Assembly: GCA_033763935.1 (NCBI GenBank) | Contig: JANRJO010000044.1 | Span: forward strand, 62,001-126,000 | Reading direction: 5' to 3' | Source: DALYJJ01 sp033763935 | GTDB lineage: Bacteria > Acidobacteriota > Terriglobia > Bryobacterales > Bryobacteraceae | Length of the DNA: 64,000 nucleotides | Shown: positions 25,759 to 33,349 of the stretch, piece by piece | How the letters are laid out: every line of letters starts with the position of its first letter | Numbering within the stretch: the first letter of the stretch is position 1 | Position numbers and translations under genes: made by a program | The notes under the pieces: generated by a model | The model's input: the letters and a program-made list of their open reading frames with translations, nothing else | What the model was told of the DNA's origin: nothing | The model's database searches: none

Positions 25759-25787
25759 TTGACAGATCCCAACAATCACCGTATTCT
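25759..25787 (+). promoter_or_regulatory. Sigma70 promoter upstream of the leader ORF and ANTAR-TlpA pair
   Basis: -35 TTGACA (25759-25764, perfect) and -10 TATTCT (25782-25787, 4 of 6) with a 17-bp spacer. The expected start of transcription is at or next to the A of the ATG at 25794, which would make the leader ORF leaderless. Confidence 0.7.
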
Positions 25788-25793
25788 CTATCT

Positions 25794-25850
25794 ATGAACT
25801 CGACTTTGGTCGGGCCTACCTCCCTCCTTCGCTGTTGTCGGTGCTCCTAG
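25794..25850 (+). CDS. 18-residue Cys-rich leader peptide (putative, leaderless)
   Basis: ATG to TAG reads MNSTLVGPTSLLRCCRCS. Its ATG lies 6 nt after the -10 box, so the mRNA should begin at the start codon. Three Cys codons cluster in the last five sense codons. It ends 38 nt before the ANTAR gene. Leaderless ORFs with clustered Cys codons act as cysteine-responsive attenuators in mycobacteria; similarity here is in form only. I see no strong terminator hairpin after it. Expression is unproven. Confidence 0.4.
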   Translation: MNSTLVGPTSLLRCCRCS

Positions 25851-25888
25851 GCAACCTGAGCCCCCAATCGCAACGAAGGAGAAAACTA

Positions 25889-26470
25889 TTGTATTTACAA
25901 TCACTTATCCGACGTGTGAGCACTTTGTCGGCAAGCGAACCTGACACCGGCCGGCTGGTAGTGGAAGCCGTCGCCGAGCTGGCCGAATCGCTCCGCGCCA
26001 ATCGCGTAGACCTGTCTCTGAACGGCCGCCACGCGGCCCATGAAAGCGAACCTGAGACGCTGTCCGCGCCCCGGTTCCTCTACTCGCGGCCCATCGCCGT
26101 CCGAGGCGTGGAGTACGGGCGCCTGGAAGTGGAACTCCGCGGCACGCCCGACGGCATCCGCCCCGACGTCGTGCTGCTCTCGCTCGAAACCGCTGCCCTG
26201 ATCCTTGCCGGCGCCGCCGAGCGCCATCGCCTGGAGGCGGACCGCGCGAAGCGCAAGGCCCAACTGAAACACGTGACCGGCGAAGTGGAGAACGCGAAGC
26301 TGCTCGCCCGCGCCACCGGCATCATCGCGGACCTGCGCGGCGTCTCCATGGAGGCTGCCCGCCACTGGCTCGCAGCCGAATCGGCTCGCACCCGCCGGTC
26401 CATCGCGGAGCTGGCCGACCGCATCATTCTCTACCGCCAATCCGGCGCCCCCCGGGAGATCGCATCATGA
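25889..26470 (+). CDS. ANTAR-like domain protein
   Basis: About 193 residues from the TTG at 25889, chosen because a strong Shine-Dalgarno element (AAGGAG, 25876-25881) lies 7 nt before it; the frame is open upstream to a TTG at 25835 but without such a site. The C-terminal 60 residues fit an ANTAR three-helix domain, which binds paired hairpins in RNA to prevent termination: ENAKLLARATGIIADLRGVSMEAARHWLAAESARTRRSIAELADRII, with the A-K-x3-A-x-G-I-I core. The N-terminal part (about 1-125) may be a degenerate GAF-like sensor (RPIAVRGVEYGRLEVEL), but I cannot be sure. It overlaps the TlpA gene by 4 nt (ATGA), so the two are translated together. Confidence 0.65.
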   Translation: MYLQSLIRRVSTLSASEPDTGRLVVEAVAELAESLRANRVDLSLNGRHAAHESEPETLSAPRFLYSRPIAVRGVEYGRLEVELRGTPDGIRPDVVLLSLETAALILAGAAERHRLEADRAKRKAQLKHVTGEVENAKLLARATGIIADLRGVSMEAARHWLAAESARTRRSIAELADRIILYRQSGAPREIAS

Positions 26471-27666
26471 GAACACGACTTCTGCTCGCGCTGATCGCCG
26501 CGCCCGCATTCGCCGCCCAGACGCTCAACGGCCTTTGGGACGCCACGGTGGTCGTCAACCAGGTCGAGATCCCTTTCCGCATCGAGCTCTCCGCCACGAA
26601 AGACGGCGTCGCCGGCGCATTCTTCAACGGAGAAGAGCGCGTTCGCTCCACCGCGGGCGCGTTCGAGCAGTCTTCGCTGCGGCTCCAGTTCGCTCACTAC
26701 GCAACGGCGCTCGAAGCGACGCTGGGCGACGACGGACGTCTCTCGGGAACATACGGGCGCGCCGGACGGTTGTACCCGTTCCGGGCCAAGCGCTTCGAAC
26801 CGGTCCCCTCGGAGGCGGGAGACGTCCCGTCGATCGCCGGCCTCTGGGAGATTCCCACGAAGAGCCCGAAGGGCGAATCCGCGTGGCGCCTCTTCGTCCG
26901 GCAGTCCGGCGCGGAAGTCACGGCGGCGATCCTACGCGTCGACGGCGACACGGGCGAGCTCAGCGGCGCTTGGCGCAACGGCCGGTTCGTGCTCAGCCAC
27001 TTCTCCGGCGCGCGTCCCTCGTTGCTGGAGGTAACGCCGAAGTCCGACGGCACGCTCGACCTGCTGCAGAACGGAAAGAACCGCCTCACCGCGCTACGCG
27101 TCGCCGACGCCCGTGCCAAGGGGCTGCCGGAGCCCTCCGACCCCTCACGCCATACCAGCGTGAAGGACCCCACCGAACCCTTCCGCTTCAGCGGCACGGA
27201 CCTCGCGGGCAAGCCGGTCAACGAGACCGACGCCCGCTTCCAGGGGAAAGTGGTTCTCGTCAACATCAGCGGCAGTTGGTGCCCGAACTGTCATGACGAA
27301 GCGCCGTTCCTCGCCTCGCTCTACCGCAAGTACAGGGACCGCGGACTTGAGATCGTCACTCTCTCCTTCGAGGAGGCCGAGCAGCTTGCGAACCCGACCC
27401 GCCTGAAGGCGTTCATCGCCCAGTACGGCCTGGAACACACGGTGCTGCTGGGCGGCGAGCAATCGCAGGTACTCGAGCGCTTGCCGCAGGCGGTGAACCT
27501 CAACACGTGGCCCGCGACGTTCTTCCTCGGCCGCGACGGGCGCGTGCGCAGCGTACACGCGGGCTTTGCCGGAAAAGCAACCGGCGAAGCCCACACCAAG
27601 CTCGTCGCCGAGCTCACGCACACGGTCGAACGGTTACTCGCCGAATCCGTCGTCTCGGCGCGCTAG
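26467..27666 (+). CDS. TlpA-family thioredoxin-like protein
   Basis: 399 residues with a Sec signal (MRTRLLLALIAAPAFAAQ). Residues 20-105 and 115-200 look like two related beta-rich repeats (GLWDATVVV ... and GLWEIPTKS ..., both ending in sections such as LSGTYG and LSGAWRNG). The C-terminal part (about 235-395) is a TlpA/ResA thioredoxin fold with the active site WCPNC (Cys272 and Cys275) and the cis-Pro segment WPATFFLGRDGRV. Such proteins reduce disulfides in the periplasm, often for cytochrome c maturation. Translation is coupled to the ANTAR gene. The stop codon shares a CTAG palindrome with that of the convergent CpcT-like gene. Confidence 0.88.
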   Translation: MRTRLLLALIAAPAFAAQTLNGLWDATVVVNQVEIPFRIELSATKDGVAGAFFNGEERVRSTAGAFEQSSLRLQFAHYATALEATLGDDGRLSGTYGRAGRLYPFRAKRFEPVPSEAGDVPSIAGLWEIPTKSPKGESAWRLFVRQSGAEVTAAILRVDGDTGELSGAWRNGRFVLSHFSGARPSLLEVTPKSDGTLDLLQNGKNRLTALRVADARAKGLPEPSDPSRHTSVKDPTEPFRFSGTDLAGKPVNETDARFQGKVVLVNISGSWCPNCHDEAPFLASLYRKYRDRGLEIVTLSFEEAEQLANPTRLKAFIAQYGLEHTVLLGGEQSQVLERLPQAVNLNTWPATFFLGRDGRVRSVHAGFAGKATGEAHTKLVAELTHTVERLLAESVVSAR

Positions 27667-28268
27667 TTTCGCTTCCGGAAGATGTGCCCGATGACGCCTG
27701 GCGGTGGCCCCCACTTGTGCGCGCCGGTGTCGTCGAAGCCCTGGTCGAGCGAGGTCAACGTGCGCGGGGTCAACTCGCTATAGCTAATGACGTGGGTGGC
27801 CCCGCGCAGCGAAGACTTGCAGCTACGCCCGGCGCCGGCCGAGCCTTTGAAAATCTCGCGGTCGGCGCGGATGAAGACCATCTCGCAGCCGCCCTCCCGG
27901 CTCAGCCGCTCCATCGTCAGTGCCTTCAGTTGCTCCGTGGCGCCGCCGACCAGGTCCTTGGGTTCGGCGATGCGGTAGTCCCACACGGTCACCGCGCCCG
28001 CTCCCGTTTGTTCCAGCATCAGCACGCGCTGCCGGTAGGGCTGCGCTTCCGCGCCTGCCATCGCCTGCTCCAGATAGAAGGCCGGCTTCCCCGCCATTTC
28101 CGGCAGCCGGACGATCTTAAGCACGGCGCGCACGTGACGGTATGCCGTCGCACGCGCCTCGTCCTGGGCGGCGTGCTCGAAGGTGTCGTACATACCGGGC
28201 AGCCATTCGGTAACCGCAGTTAGCGGGTCATCGGCGAGAGCAAACAGCAGCAGCAGGGGAGAAAGCAC
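27663..28268 (-). CDS. CpcT/CpeT-family protein (secreted)
   Basis: 201 residues from the GTG at 28268, giving a short signal-like N-terminus (MLSPLLLLFALADDPL); a longer reading to 28400 would overlap the neighbouring gene. The family's landmarks are all there: PYRQRVLMLEQ, VTVWDYRIAEPKDLVG, GCEMVFIRADREIFKGSAGAGRSCKSSLRGATHVISYSELT, LDQGFDDTGAHKWGPPPGVIGHIFRK. In cyanobacteria CpcT and CpeT are phycobiliprotein chromophore lyases; homologs in non-phototrophs exist and their job is unknown. No phycobiliprotein gene is here. A -10-like box 6 nt upstream of the GTG suggests a leaderless transcript. Confidence 0.78.
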   Translation of the reverse strand: MLSPLLLLFALADDPLTAVTEWLPGMYDTFEHAAQDEARATAYRHVRAVLKIVRLPEMAGKPAFYLEQAMAGAEAQPYRQRVLMLEQTGAGAVTVWDYRIAEPKDLVGGATEQLKALTMERLSREGGCEMVFIRADREIFKGSAGAGRSCKSSLRGATHVISYSELTPRTLTSLDQGFDDTGAHKWGPPPGVIGHIFRKRN

Positions 28269-28274
28269 ACTCGC

Positions 28275-28292
28275 AGTATCGTGGGATAGAAT
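28275..28292. promoter_or_regulatory. Divergent promoter elements between CpcT-like and PD40-TPR genes
   Basis: In this 61-bp gap the minus strand has GATACT (28275-28280) preceded by TTGCTT at 18 bp, and the plus strand has TAGAAT (28287-28292). The two -10 elements lie 6 bp apart and face away from each other, so both genes would depend on polymerase access to the same short region. Confidence 0.35.
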
Positions 28293-28329
28293 CGGCTCAA
28301 GCAACAGGGTCTGGAGGTTTTCCAACACA

Positions 28330-30732
28330 ATGCGATGCAGATGGATGTGGGCGCTCATCGCTGCCGGTGCGGCGCTGGCCGCGCCCCCCGCCGCAATCAA
28401 GGTCGACTACCCGGCTGACAGGTCGATCTTCCCGCCCGACTTTGCGGCCCCCACCTTCCTGTTCACTGACCCCGCATCCGGCAACACGTCCTGGCGCGCC
28501 GAGGTCCGCTTCGCGGCCGGCCCCGCATTGAAGGTCGCCGTGAAAGGCGAGCGCCACGCGGTCGGCGAGATCGACCAGCGCGTCGTCGCGCCCTCGAATG
28601 AGCCGCCGAAACTCACGCCCGAGCAGCAGGCCATGCGCACCTGGGTCCCGGATGCGGCGGCTTGGGATGCAATCCGAAAGCGCTCGGTGGAAAAGCCCGC
28701 GACCATTGTGATCCAGGGCCTGGCGGCAGGCAAGGTCGTCTCCGAAGGGCGCGTTACCCTCTCCATCGCGAGAGACCCCGTCGGCGCGCCCGTCTTCTTC
28801 CGCGACGTTCCGCTGATGCCTTCGGCCCAGGAGAGAGGCGTCATTCGCCCTCTGCCCAAGAGCGCCCTGCCGCTCGTCGCCTGGCGTTTGCGCTATATGA
28901 ACGAGACCAGGAGCCGCCTCATGATCGATGGCCTCCCCACGTGCATGAACTGCCACTCGTTCTCAAAGGACGGCAAGACGCTCGGCCTCGACGTGGACGG
29001 GCCGGCGAACGACAAAGGACTCTACGCCCTGGTCCCCATCGCTAAACAGACGTCGCTCAAGAACGAGAATGTCGTCGCCTGGAGTTCCTTCCGCGGAAAG
29101 CTCGGTAGCAAGATCCGCGTCGGTTTTATGTCGCAGGTGTCGCCCGATGGGCGTGTCGTCGTGACCATGGTGCGTCCGGACGACGTGCAGCGCGGCGCCT
29201 CGCAAGGCTTACCCAAGGACGTGGGCAATTTCTACGTGCAGAACTTCCAGGACTATCGCTTCCTGCAGGTGTTTTATCCGACGCGCGGCGTGCTTGCCTG
29301 GTACAGCAAGGAGACCGGCAAACTGCAACCGTTGCCCGGCGCCGACGACCCGCGCTACGTCCACACCAACGCCACCTGGAGCCCCGACGGCAAGTACCTC
29401 ATCTTTGCTCGCGCCGAAGCTCGCGAGGCGTATCAGCCCGGCGTCAAACCGGCCACCCGGGCGAACGACCCGAACGAGACGCCGCTGCAGTATGACCTCT
29501 ACCAGATTCCATTCAACGACGGCAAGGGCGGCACACCCCAGCCCGTCGCCGGCGCCTCCGCGAACGGGATGAGCAACAGCTTCCCCAAGATCTCGCCGGA
29601 TGGCAAGTGGCTGGTGTGGGTGCAGGCGAAGAACGGCTTGCTGATGCGGCCCGACGGGCAGCTCTATATCGCTCCCGCCGCCGGCGGCCCCGCGCGCCGC
29701 ATGAACTGCAACACGCCGCTGATGAACTCCTGGCACAGTTTTTCGCCGAACGGCCGCTGGATGGTCTTCTCGTCGAAGATGCGTTCGCCCTACACGCAGA
29801 TGTACCTCACCCACATCGACGAGCAGGGCAACGACAGTCCGCCGATCCTGGTGGAGAACGCGACCGCGGCGAACCGCGCCGTAAACATCCCCGAGTTCGT
29901 CAACGTGGGCGCGGATGGTTGGGACACCTTCGACGCGCCGGCTACTGACTTCTATCGCCTCGCCGACAACGCCGGCGATCTGTTGCAGAAGGGCCGGGCC
30001 CAGGAAGCGGTGGCGGAGTGGAAGAAGGCGCTGGCGATGCAGCCGGACGATTGGACGGCGCTGAGCGGCCTCGGCGCCGCGCTCGCCGAGGCGGGCGAAT
30101 ACGAAAGCGCCATGGCGCAGTTCAAGAAGGCCGTGGACGCGGACCCCGAGTACTACAAGAGCTACAGCAACTGGGGCGTTTCTCTGGCGCGGATCGGCCG
30201 GTTTGACGAAGCCTCTGAGCTCCTGCGGAAAGCCCTGGACCTCAATCCTCAGGACGCCAAGGCGCTCGGCTCCTACGGCGGTGTGCTGCTGAATCTCGGC
30301 CGCACCGACGAGGCCCGCCAACTCCTGACCAAGGCCCTCGAGATCGACGCCGGCGACGCCGACGCCCACAACAACCTTGGCAGCATTCACGCGCGCGCCG
30401 GCGACTTCGAAACCGCCGTACGGCACTTCGAGCAGGCGTTGGTGACGGAGCCGAACTCTCCCGCGCTCCGCTTCAATCTGGGCCGCGCCCTGGCCGCCCG
30501 CGGGCAGCTCGCCGAAGGAATTCCGCAGGTGGAGAAGGCGGTGGAGCTGACCGGTGGCCAGGAAGCGATCTTCCTCGACCGCCTGTCGATGCTCTACGCC
30601 CAGGCAGAGCGCTTCCGCGACGCCGCATCAACCGCGCGCCGCGCGCTCGATCTGGCAAACAGCCAGGGCAACCGCGAGATGGCCGATGCGCTTCGCCCGC
30701 GCCTCGAACTGTACGAGAGTAAGGCGCGCTAG
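28330..30732 (+). CDS. PD40/TolB-like and TPR protein with one CxxCH heme site
   Basis: 800 residues from the ATG at 28330, which has GGAGG 12 nt upstream; the frame is open to 28183 but that part overlaps the divergent gene. Signal peptide (WMWALIAAGAALAAPPA). Residues 205-209 are CMNCH, a c-type heme site, in a segment with FSKDGKTLGLD. Several PD40 (TolB-like propeller) blades follow: SPDGKYLIFAR, SPDGKWLVWVQ, SPNGRWMVFSS. From about residue 545 there are five to six TPR repeats (for example LQKGRAQEAVAEWKKALAMQPD and SAMAQFKKAVDADPEYYKSY). A periplasmic protein-interaction role is likely, with the heme possibly structural or redox active. Function unknown. Confidence 0.82.
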   Translation: MRCRWMWALIAAGAALAAPPAAIKVDYPADRSIFPPDFAAPTFLFTDPASGNTSWRAEVRFAAGPALKVAVKGERHAVGEIDQRVVAPSNEPPKLTPEQQAMRTWVPDAAAWDAIRKRSVEKPATIVIQGLAAGKVVSEGRVTLSIARDPVGAPVFFRDVPLMPSAQERGVIRPLPKSALPLVAWRLRYMNETRSRLMIDGLPTCMNCHSFSKDGKTLGLDVDGPANDKGLYALVPIAKQTSLKNENVVAWSSFRGKLGSKIRVGFMSQVSPDGRVVVTMVRPDDVQRGASQGLPKDVGNFYVQNFQDYRFLQVFYPTRGVLAWYSKETGKLQPLPGADDPRYVHTNATWSPDGKYLIFARAEAREAYQPGVKPATRANDPNETPLQYDLYQIPFNDGKGGTPQPVAGASANGMSNSFPKISPDGKWLVWVQAKNGLLMRPDGQLYIAPAAGGPARRMNCNTPLMNSWHSFSPNGRWMVFSSKMRSPYTQMYLTHIDEQGNDSPPILVENATAANRAVNIPEFVNVGADGWDTFDAPATDFYRLADNAGDLLQKGRAQEAVAEWKKALAMQPDDWTALSGLGAALAEAGEYESAMAQFKKAVDADPEYYKSYSNWGVSLARIGRFDEASELLRKALDLNPQDAKALGSYGGVLLNLGRTDEARQLLTKALEIDAGDADAHNNLGSIHARAGDFETAVRHFEQALVTEPNSPALRFNLGRALAARGQLAEGIPQVEKAVELTGGQEAIFLDRLSMLYAQAERFRDAASTARRALDLANSQGNREMADALRPRLELYESKAR

Positions 30733-31214
30733 TCGCCGTTTTTCATGAAGACCGCCATCGCCTCGATCTCGACAAGCAGGTCGGGCCGGCACAGGATCGC
30801 CTGGATGCCCGTGGAGGCGGGGAAAGGATCCAGTCCCTCTTCCCGAAAGAACTCCGTCCGCCCCTCATTGAACGCCGCGTAGTCCCGATCGATGTCGCGC
30901 AGATAACAGGTCGTGCGGACCACGTCCTTCCACGTCGCGCCCTCGGCGGCTAGCAGTGCGGTGATGTTCTCGTACGTCCGCCGCAACTGGGCGCGAAAGT
31001 CTCCCACGTGAACGGTGTGCCCGCGCTCGTCGATGCTGGCCGTACCGGAGATCAAGAGCACGGCTACATTACCGAGATCCAGCCGCAACCCTCGCGAGAA
31101 GGCGCTCCCGTAGGCGATCGCCTCATTCAATACGGAAGGAGCCTGAATCGCCTTCTTCCCAATGCGGGTAGCCGTTGCGGCCTCCCTGAGCAGCCCCTCC
31201 GGTGAATGCCTCAT
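30729..31214 (-). CDS. Rid-family (YjgF/YER057c/UK114) protein
   Basis: 161 residues, cytoplasmic. The Rid fold is recognised by LLISGTASIDERGHTVHVGDF, RRTYENITALLAAEGATWKDVVRTTCYLRDIDRDYAAFNEGRTEFF and the C-terminal VEIEAMAVF. RidA removes reactive 2-aminoacrylate-type enamines. The RidA subgroup needs an Arg in the (F)PARS segment; this protein reads FPASTG there, so it belongs to another Rid subgroup without that Arg and its activity is unclear. It is convergent with the PD40-TPR gene and shares a CTAG stop palindrome with it; it is divergent from the GDSL gene. Confidence 0.85.
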   Translation of the reverse strand: MRHSPEGLLREAATATRIGKKAIQAPSVLNEAIAYGSAFSRGLRLDLGNVAVLLISGTASIDERGHTVHVGDFRAQLRRTYENITALLAAEGATWKDVVRTTCYLRDIDRDYAAFNEGRTEFFREEGLDPFPASTGIQAILCRPDLLVEIEAMAVFMKNGD

Positions 31215-31253
31215 TTTTGCCCGTAACCCATTCTAACTCGGACGCTTTCGGTG

Positions 31254-31259
31254 TACTAT
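31254..31259 (+). promoter_or_regulatory. -10 element of the GDSL gene (possibly leaderless)
   Basis: TACTAT, 8 nt before the ATG at 31268, with only a weak -35 (TTCTAA, 17-bp spacer). On the minus strand the Rid gene has TAGAAT at 31230-31235. The 53-bp gap thus serves two divergent genes with very short or no leaders. Confidence 0.35.
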
Positions 31260-31267
31260 TGGTCACC

Positions 31268-32335
31268 ATGTCGATGCGTCTTGTCATCGCTTTCGTCTTG
31301 TGTCTGCAGGCCGCCTCCGCTGGCCCGTTCACGTCGCTCTACTTCTTCGGCGATAGTCTGTCAGACACCGGCAACGTATACCGGGCCACCAGCTTCCTGA
31401 ACGTAATTACTCTCGGCTTGGCTCCGGTAACGCCAGAGTCGCCTCCCTACTTCAATGGCCGCTTCTCGAATGGCCCGGTCTGGGCCGAGACGACGGCGTC
31501 ACGGCTGGGCCGCGCCGGCGACGCACAGTACGCGGGTATGACCCTGGGCTCCTTCGGAAATTTCCAGGGCCCCGGCAGGAATTACGCTATCGGCGGCGCG
31601 CGAACGGGCACCGGCGGTGCCCTCGGCTCCTTCGACTCCTTGGTTCCCACCGGAGTACAGGCGCAGGTGACAACGTACCTGAACCGGAACGGAGGCGCGG
31701 CGGACCCCAACGCCCTGTACTTCCTGCTCGGCGGCGGCAATGACCTCCGCGACCTCGCGCTCATCACTGACCTGCAAACGCAGGCAAACCAGGCAGGCGC
31801 GGCGGCTCTCGATCTGACCGTCTCCTTTATTGGTCTCTATCAGGCGGGGGCTCGCAACTTCGCTATGATCAACGGCCCGAACATCGGATTGATTCCCGAG
31901 TCACTGGCCGCCGGACGGGGCGAAAGCGGCTTCTACGCGTCCCTCTTCTTCAACGCCTACCTCGACTACTATGGGACGGTTCTCCAGAGCCTGCCCGGGA
32001 TGAACCTCATTACGTTCGACCTGTTCTCCCTCTACAACGACGTAATCCTGGACACGCTCCAAGGCGGTTCGAGATACGGGTTCACAAGCCTCCAGCCGTG
32101 CATCGGGGGCGCCGTGTCCTGCCAGGACTCTCTTTTCTTCGACGACATCCATCCGACGGCTCGCCTTCATTCGCTCTTCGGCAACGCCATTGCGGACCAG
32201 ATCTTGAGCGACCCGCTGGTAGTAGCCCGGCAGGAGGCGATGATGGAGAATCCGGAGCCGGCCACGGTGGCCATGTTCGCGGGCGGCATCGGGCTCATCG
32301 TGCTCGTCCGCCGTCGGCAGGCCCAACGGAAGTAG
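31268..32335 (+). CDS. GDSL/SGNH esterase with PEP-CTERM anchor
   Basis: 355 residues from the ATG at 31268, which places a signal peptide at the N-terminus (MSMRLVIAFVLCLQAASAG). SGNH blocks: FFGDSLSDTGN (nucleophile Ser), GGGNDLRDL (block with Asn), and DDIHPTARLH (catalytic Asp and His). This is the lipase/esterase group found in autotransporter-type GDSL enzymes. The C-terminus reads NPEPATVAMFAGGIGLIVLV followed by RRRQ, a PEP-CTERM sorting signal: Pro-Glu-Pro, one TM helix and a basic end. That signal is cut by exosortase, which was not seen in this window, so the enzyme is probably exported and anchored or released into extracellular polysaccharide. Substrate unknown. Confidence 0.88.
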   Translation: MSMRLVIAFVLCLQAASAGPFTSLYFFGDSLSDTGNVYRATSFLNVITLGLAPVTPESPPYFNGRFSNGPVWAETTASRLGRAGDAQYAGMTLGSFGNFQGPGRNYAIGGARTGTGGALGSFDSLVPTGVQAQVTTYLNRNGGAADPNALYFLLGGGNDLRDLALITDLQTQANQAGAAALDLTVSFIGLYQAGARNFAMINGPNIGLIPESLAAGRGESGFYASLFFNAYLDYYGTVLQSLPGMNLITFDLFSLYNDVILDTLQGGSRYGFTSLQPCIGGAVSCQDSLFFDDIHPTARLHSLFGNAIADQILSDPLVVARQEAMMENPEPATVAMFAGGIGLIVLVRRRQAQRK

Positions 32336-32392
32336 GCCGTCGCCCGGCTCATCTGCGTTCCAGCCTCGCGGGCGGTAGAATTGGCGGGCTCG

Positions 32393-33349
32393 CTAGGCGA
32401 TCACCGCCCGCGAAATCCGAGCCAGTTCCTCGGCGGTGGAATCGTCCGGCACCGAGCAGCCGGGAGTGAAGATCAGGCGCGGGCCGACACCGGCGACCGC
32501 CGTTCGAAGGTCAGTACGTAACTGCTCCGCACTGCGGTTCCGATACTGACGTTCGTCCGTCCCGCCCAGAAGCACGCCGCTGTAGGCGCGGCGCGCCTTA
32601 TCGAGTGGATAGCCGGTGCCCGCAGCACCGTAGTTGATGGCCGCGGCCGCCGGCCAACCGTGGAAGAAGTGTTCCAGGTAGACCCGGTCGCCGTGCAGGT
32701 GAAGGATGTTGAGGGGGGCCGATCGCACGGCATCCAGAACCATGCGGTCGAACGGTTCGCTGAACTTCCGGTACTCGTCGAGCGTCAAGATGCCGTCCTG
32801 CGCGTTGGCAATCGCCAGGAAGACTCCGGATGCCCCGCGCGCCACCGCCTGCCGGGCGTGGTTGGCCTGCGAGCGCGCGATGGCCTCGAGCGCGTTCAAA
32901 AGAGCCTGCGGCTGTTCGTGCATCAGCGCCACGACCTCCTTCGGCGAAGACAGCTTCTCGGCGACGTTCCAGGGATTGAAAAGCGTCTCCACGAAGTGGG
33001 CGGTCCGTGCGACGGCGGCGCGAATGAGCTCGAGCGCCTTCAATTGCTGGGGGAACGGGCTGGCCACAACACGCGCCTGGTGCCATCGGCCGGCGGGTGC
33101 CGGGTAGGGGAAGTCGCTCATGACCTTCACAAGGTCCGTCGAATAGTCGCGGTGGAATGCGATCGTCGCCGCAGCGTGCTTCTCCGGGCCCTCCTTCTCA
33201 AGCCCGAAGTGGTGCCAGAGTGTAAAGGGCACACGATCCGGCGTGGCGCCCTTCAGAATACGGTCCACCCTCTCGCGACTGGTAAGGGAGGCTCCCCGCA
33301 CGGCGGGGGTCGCGGCAAGCGCGGCGAGGAACGTTCGGCGAAGCATCAT
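32393..33349 (-). CDS. Uroporphyrinogen decarboxylase (URO-D)-family protein
   Basis: 318 residues from the ATG at 33349, which overlaps the malQ stop (ATGA); an upstream open frame into malQ is discarded. The protein is in the URO-D superfamily: SRERVDRILKGATPDRVPFTLWHHFG at the start, RDYSTDLVKVMSDFPYPAPAG, LHLHGDRVYLEHFFHGWPAAAINYG, and the C-terminal FTPGCSVPDDSTAEELARISRAV. It begins with a hydrophobic stretch (MMLRRTFLAALAATPAVRGA) that resembles a signal peptide, which true HemE lacks. Members outside HemE include cobalamin-dependent methyltransferases. A heme role is therefore not assumed. Coupling to malQ has no obvious reason. Confidence 0.72.
   Translation of the reverse strand: MMLRRTFLAALAATPAVRGASLTSRERVDRILKGATPDRVPFTLWHHFGLEKEGPEKHAAATIAFHRDYSTDLVKVMSDFPYPAPAGRWHQARVVASPFPQQLKALELIRAAVARTAHFVETLFNPWNVAEKLSSPKEVVALMHEQPQALLNALEAIARSQANHARQAVARGASGVFLAIANAQDGILTLDEYRKFSEPFDRMVLDAVRSAPLNILHLHGDRVYLEHFFHGWPAAAAINYGAAGTGYPLDKARRAYSGVLLGGTDERQYRNRSAEQLRTDLRTAVAGVGPRLIFTPGCSVPDDSTAEELARISRAVIA

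Noticed and set aside
29209..30426. 405-residue minus-strand open frame opposite the TPR part of the PD40-TPR gene
   Set aside because: Repeat-rich shadow; no start site or motif.
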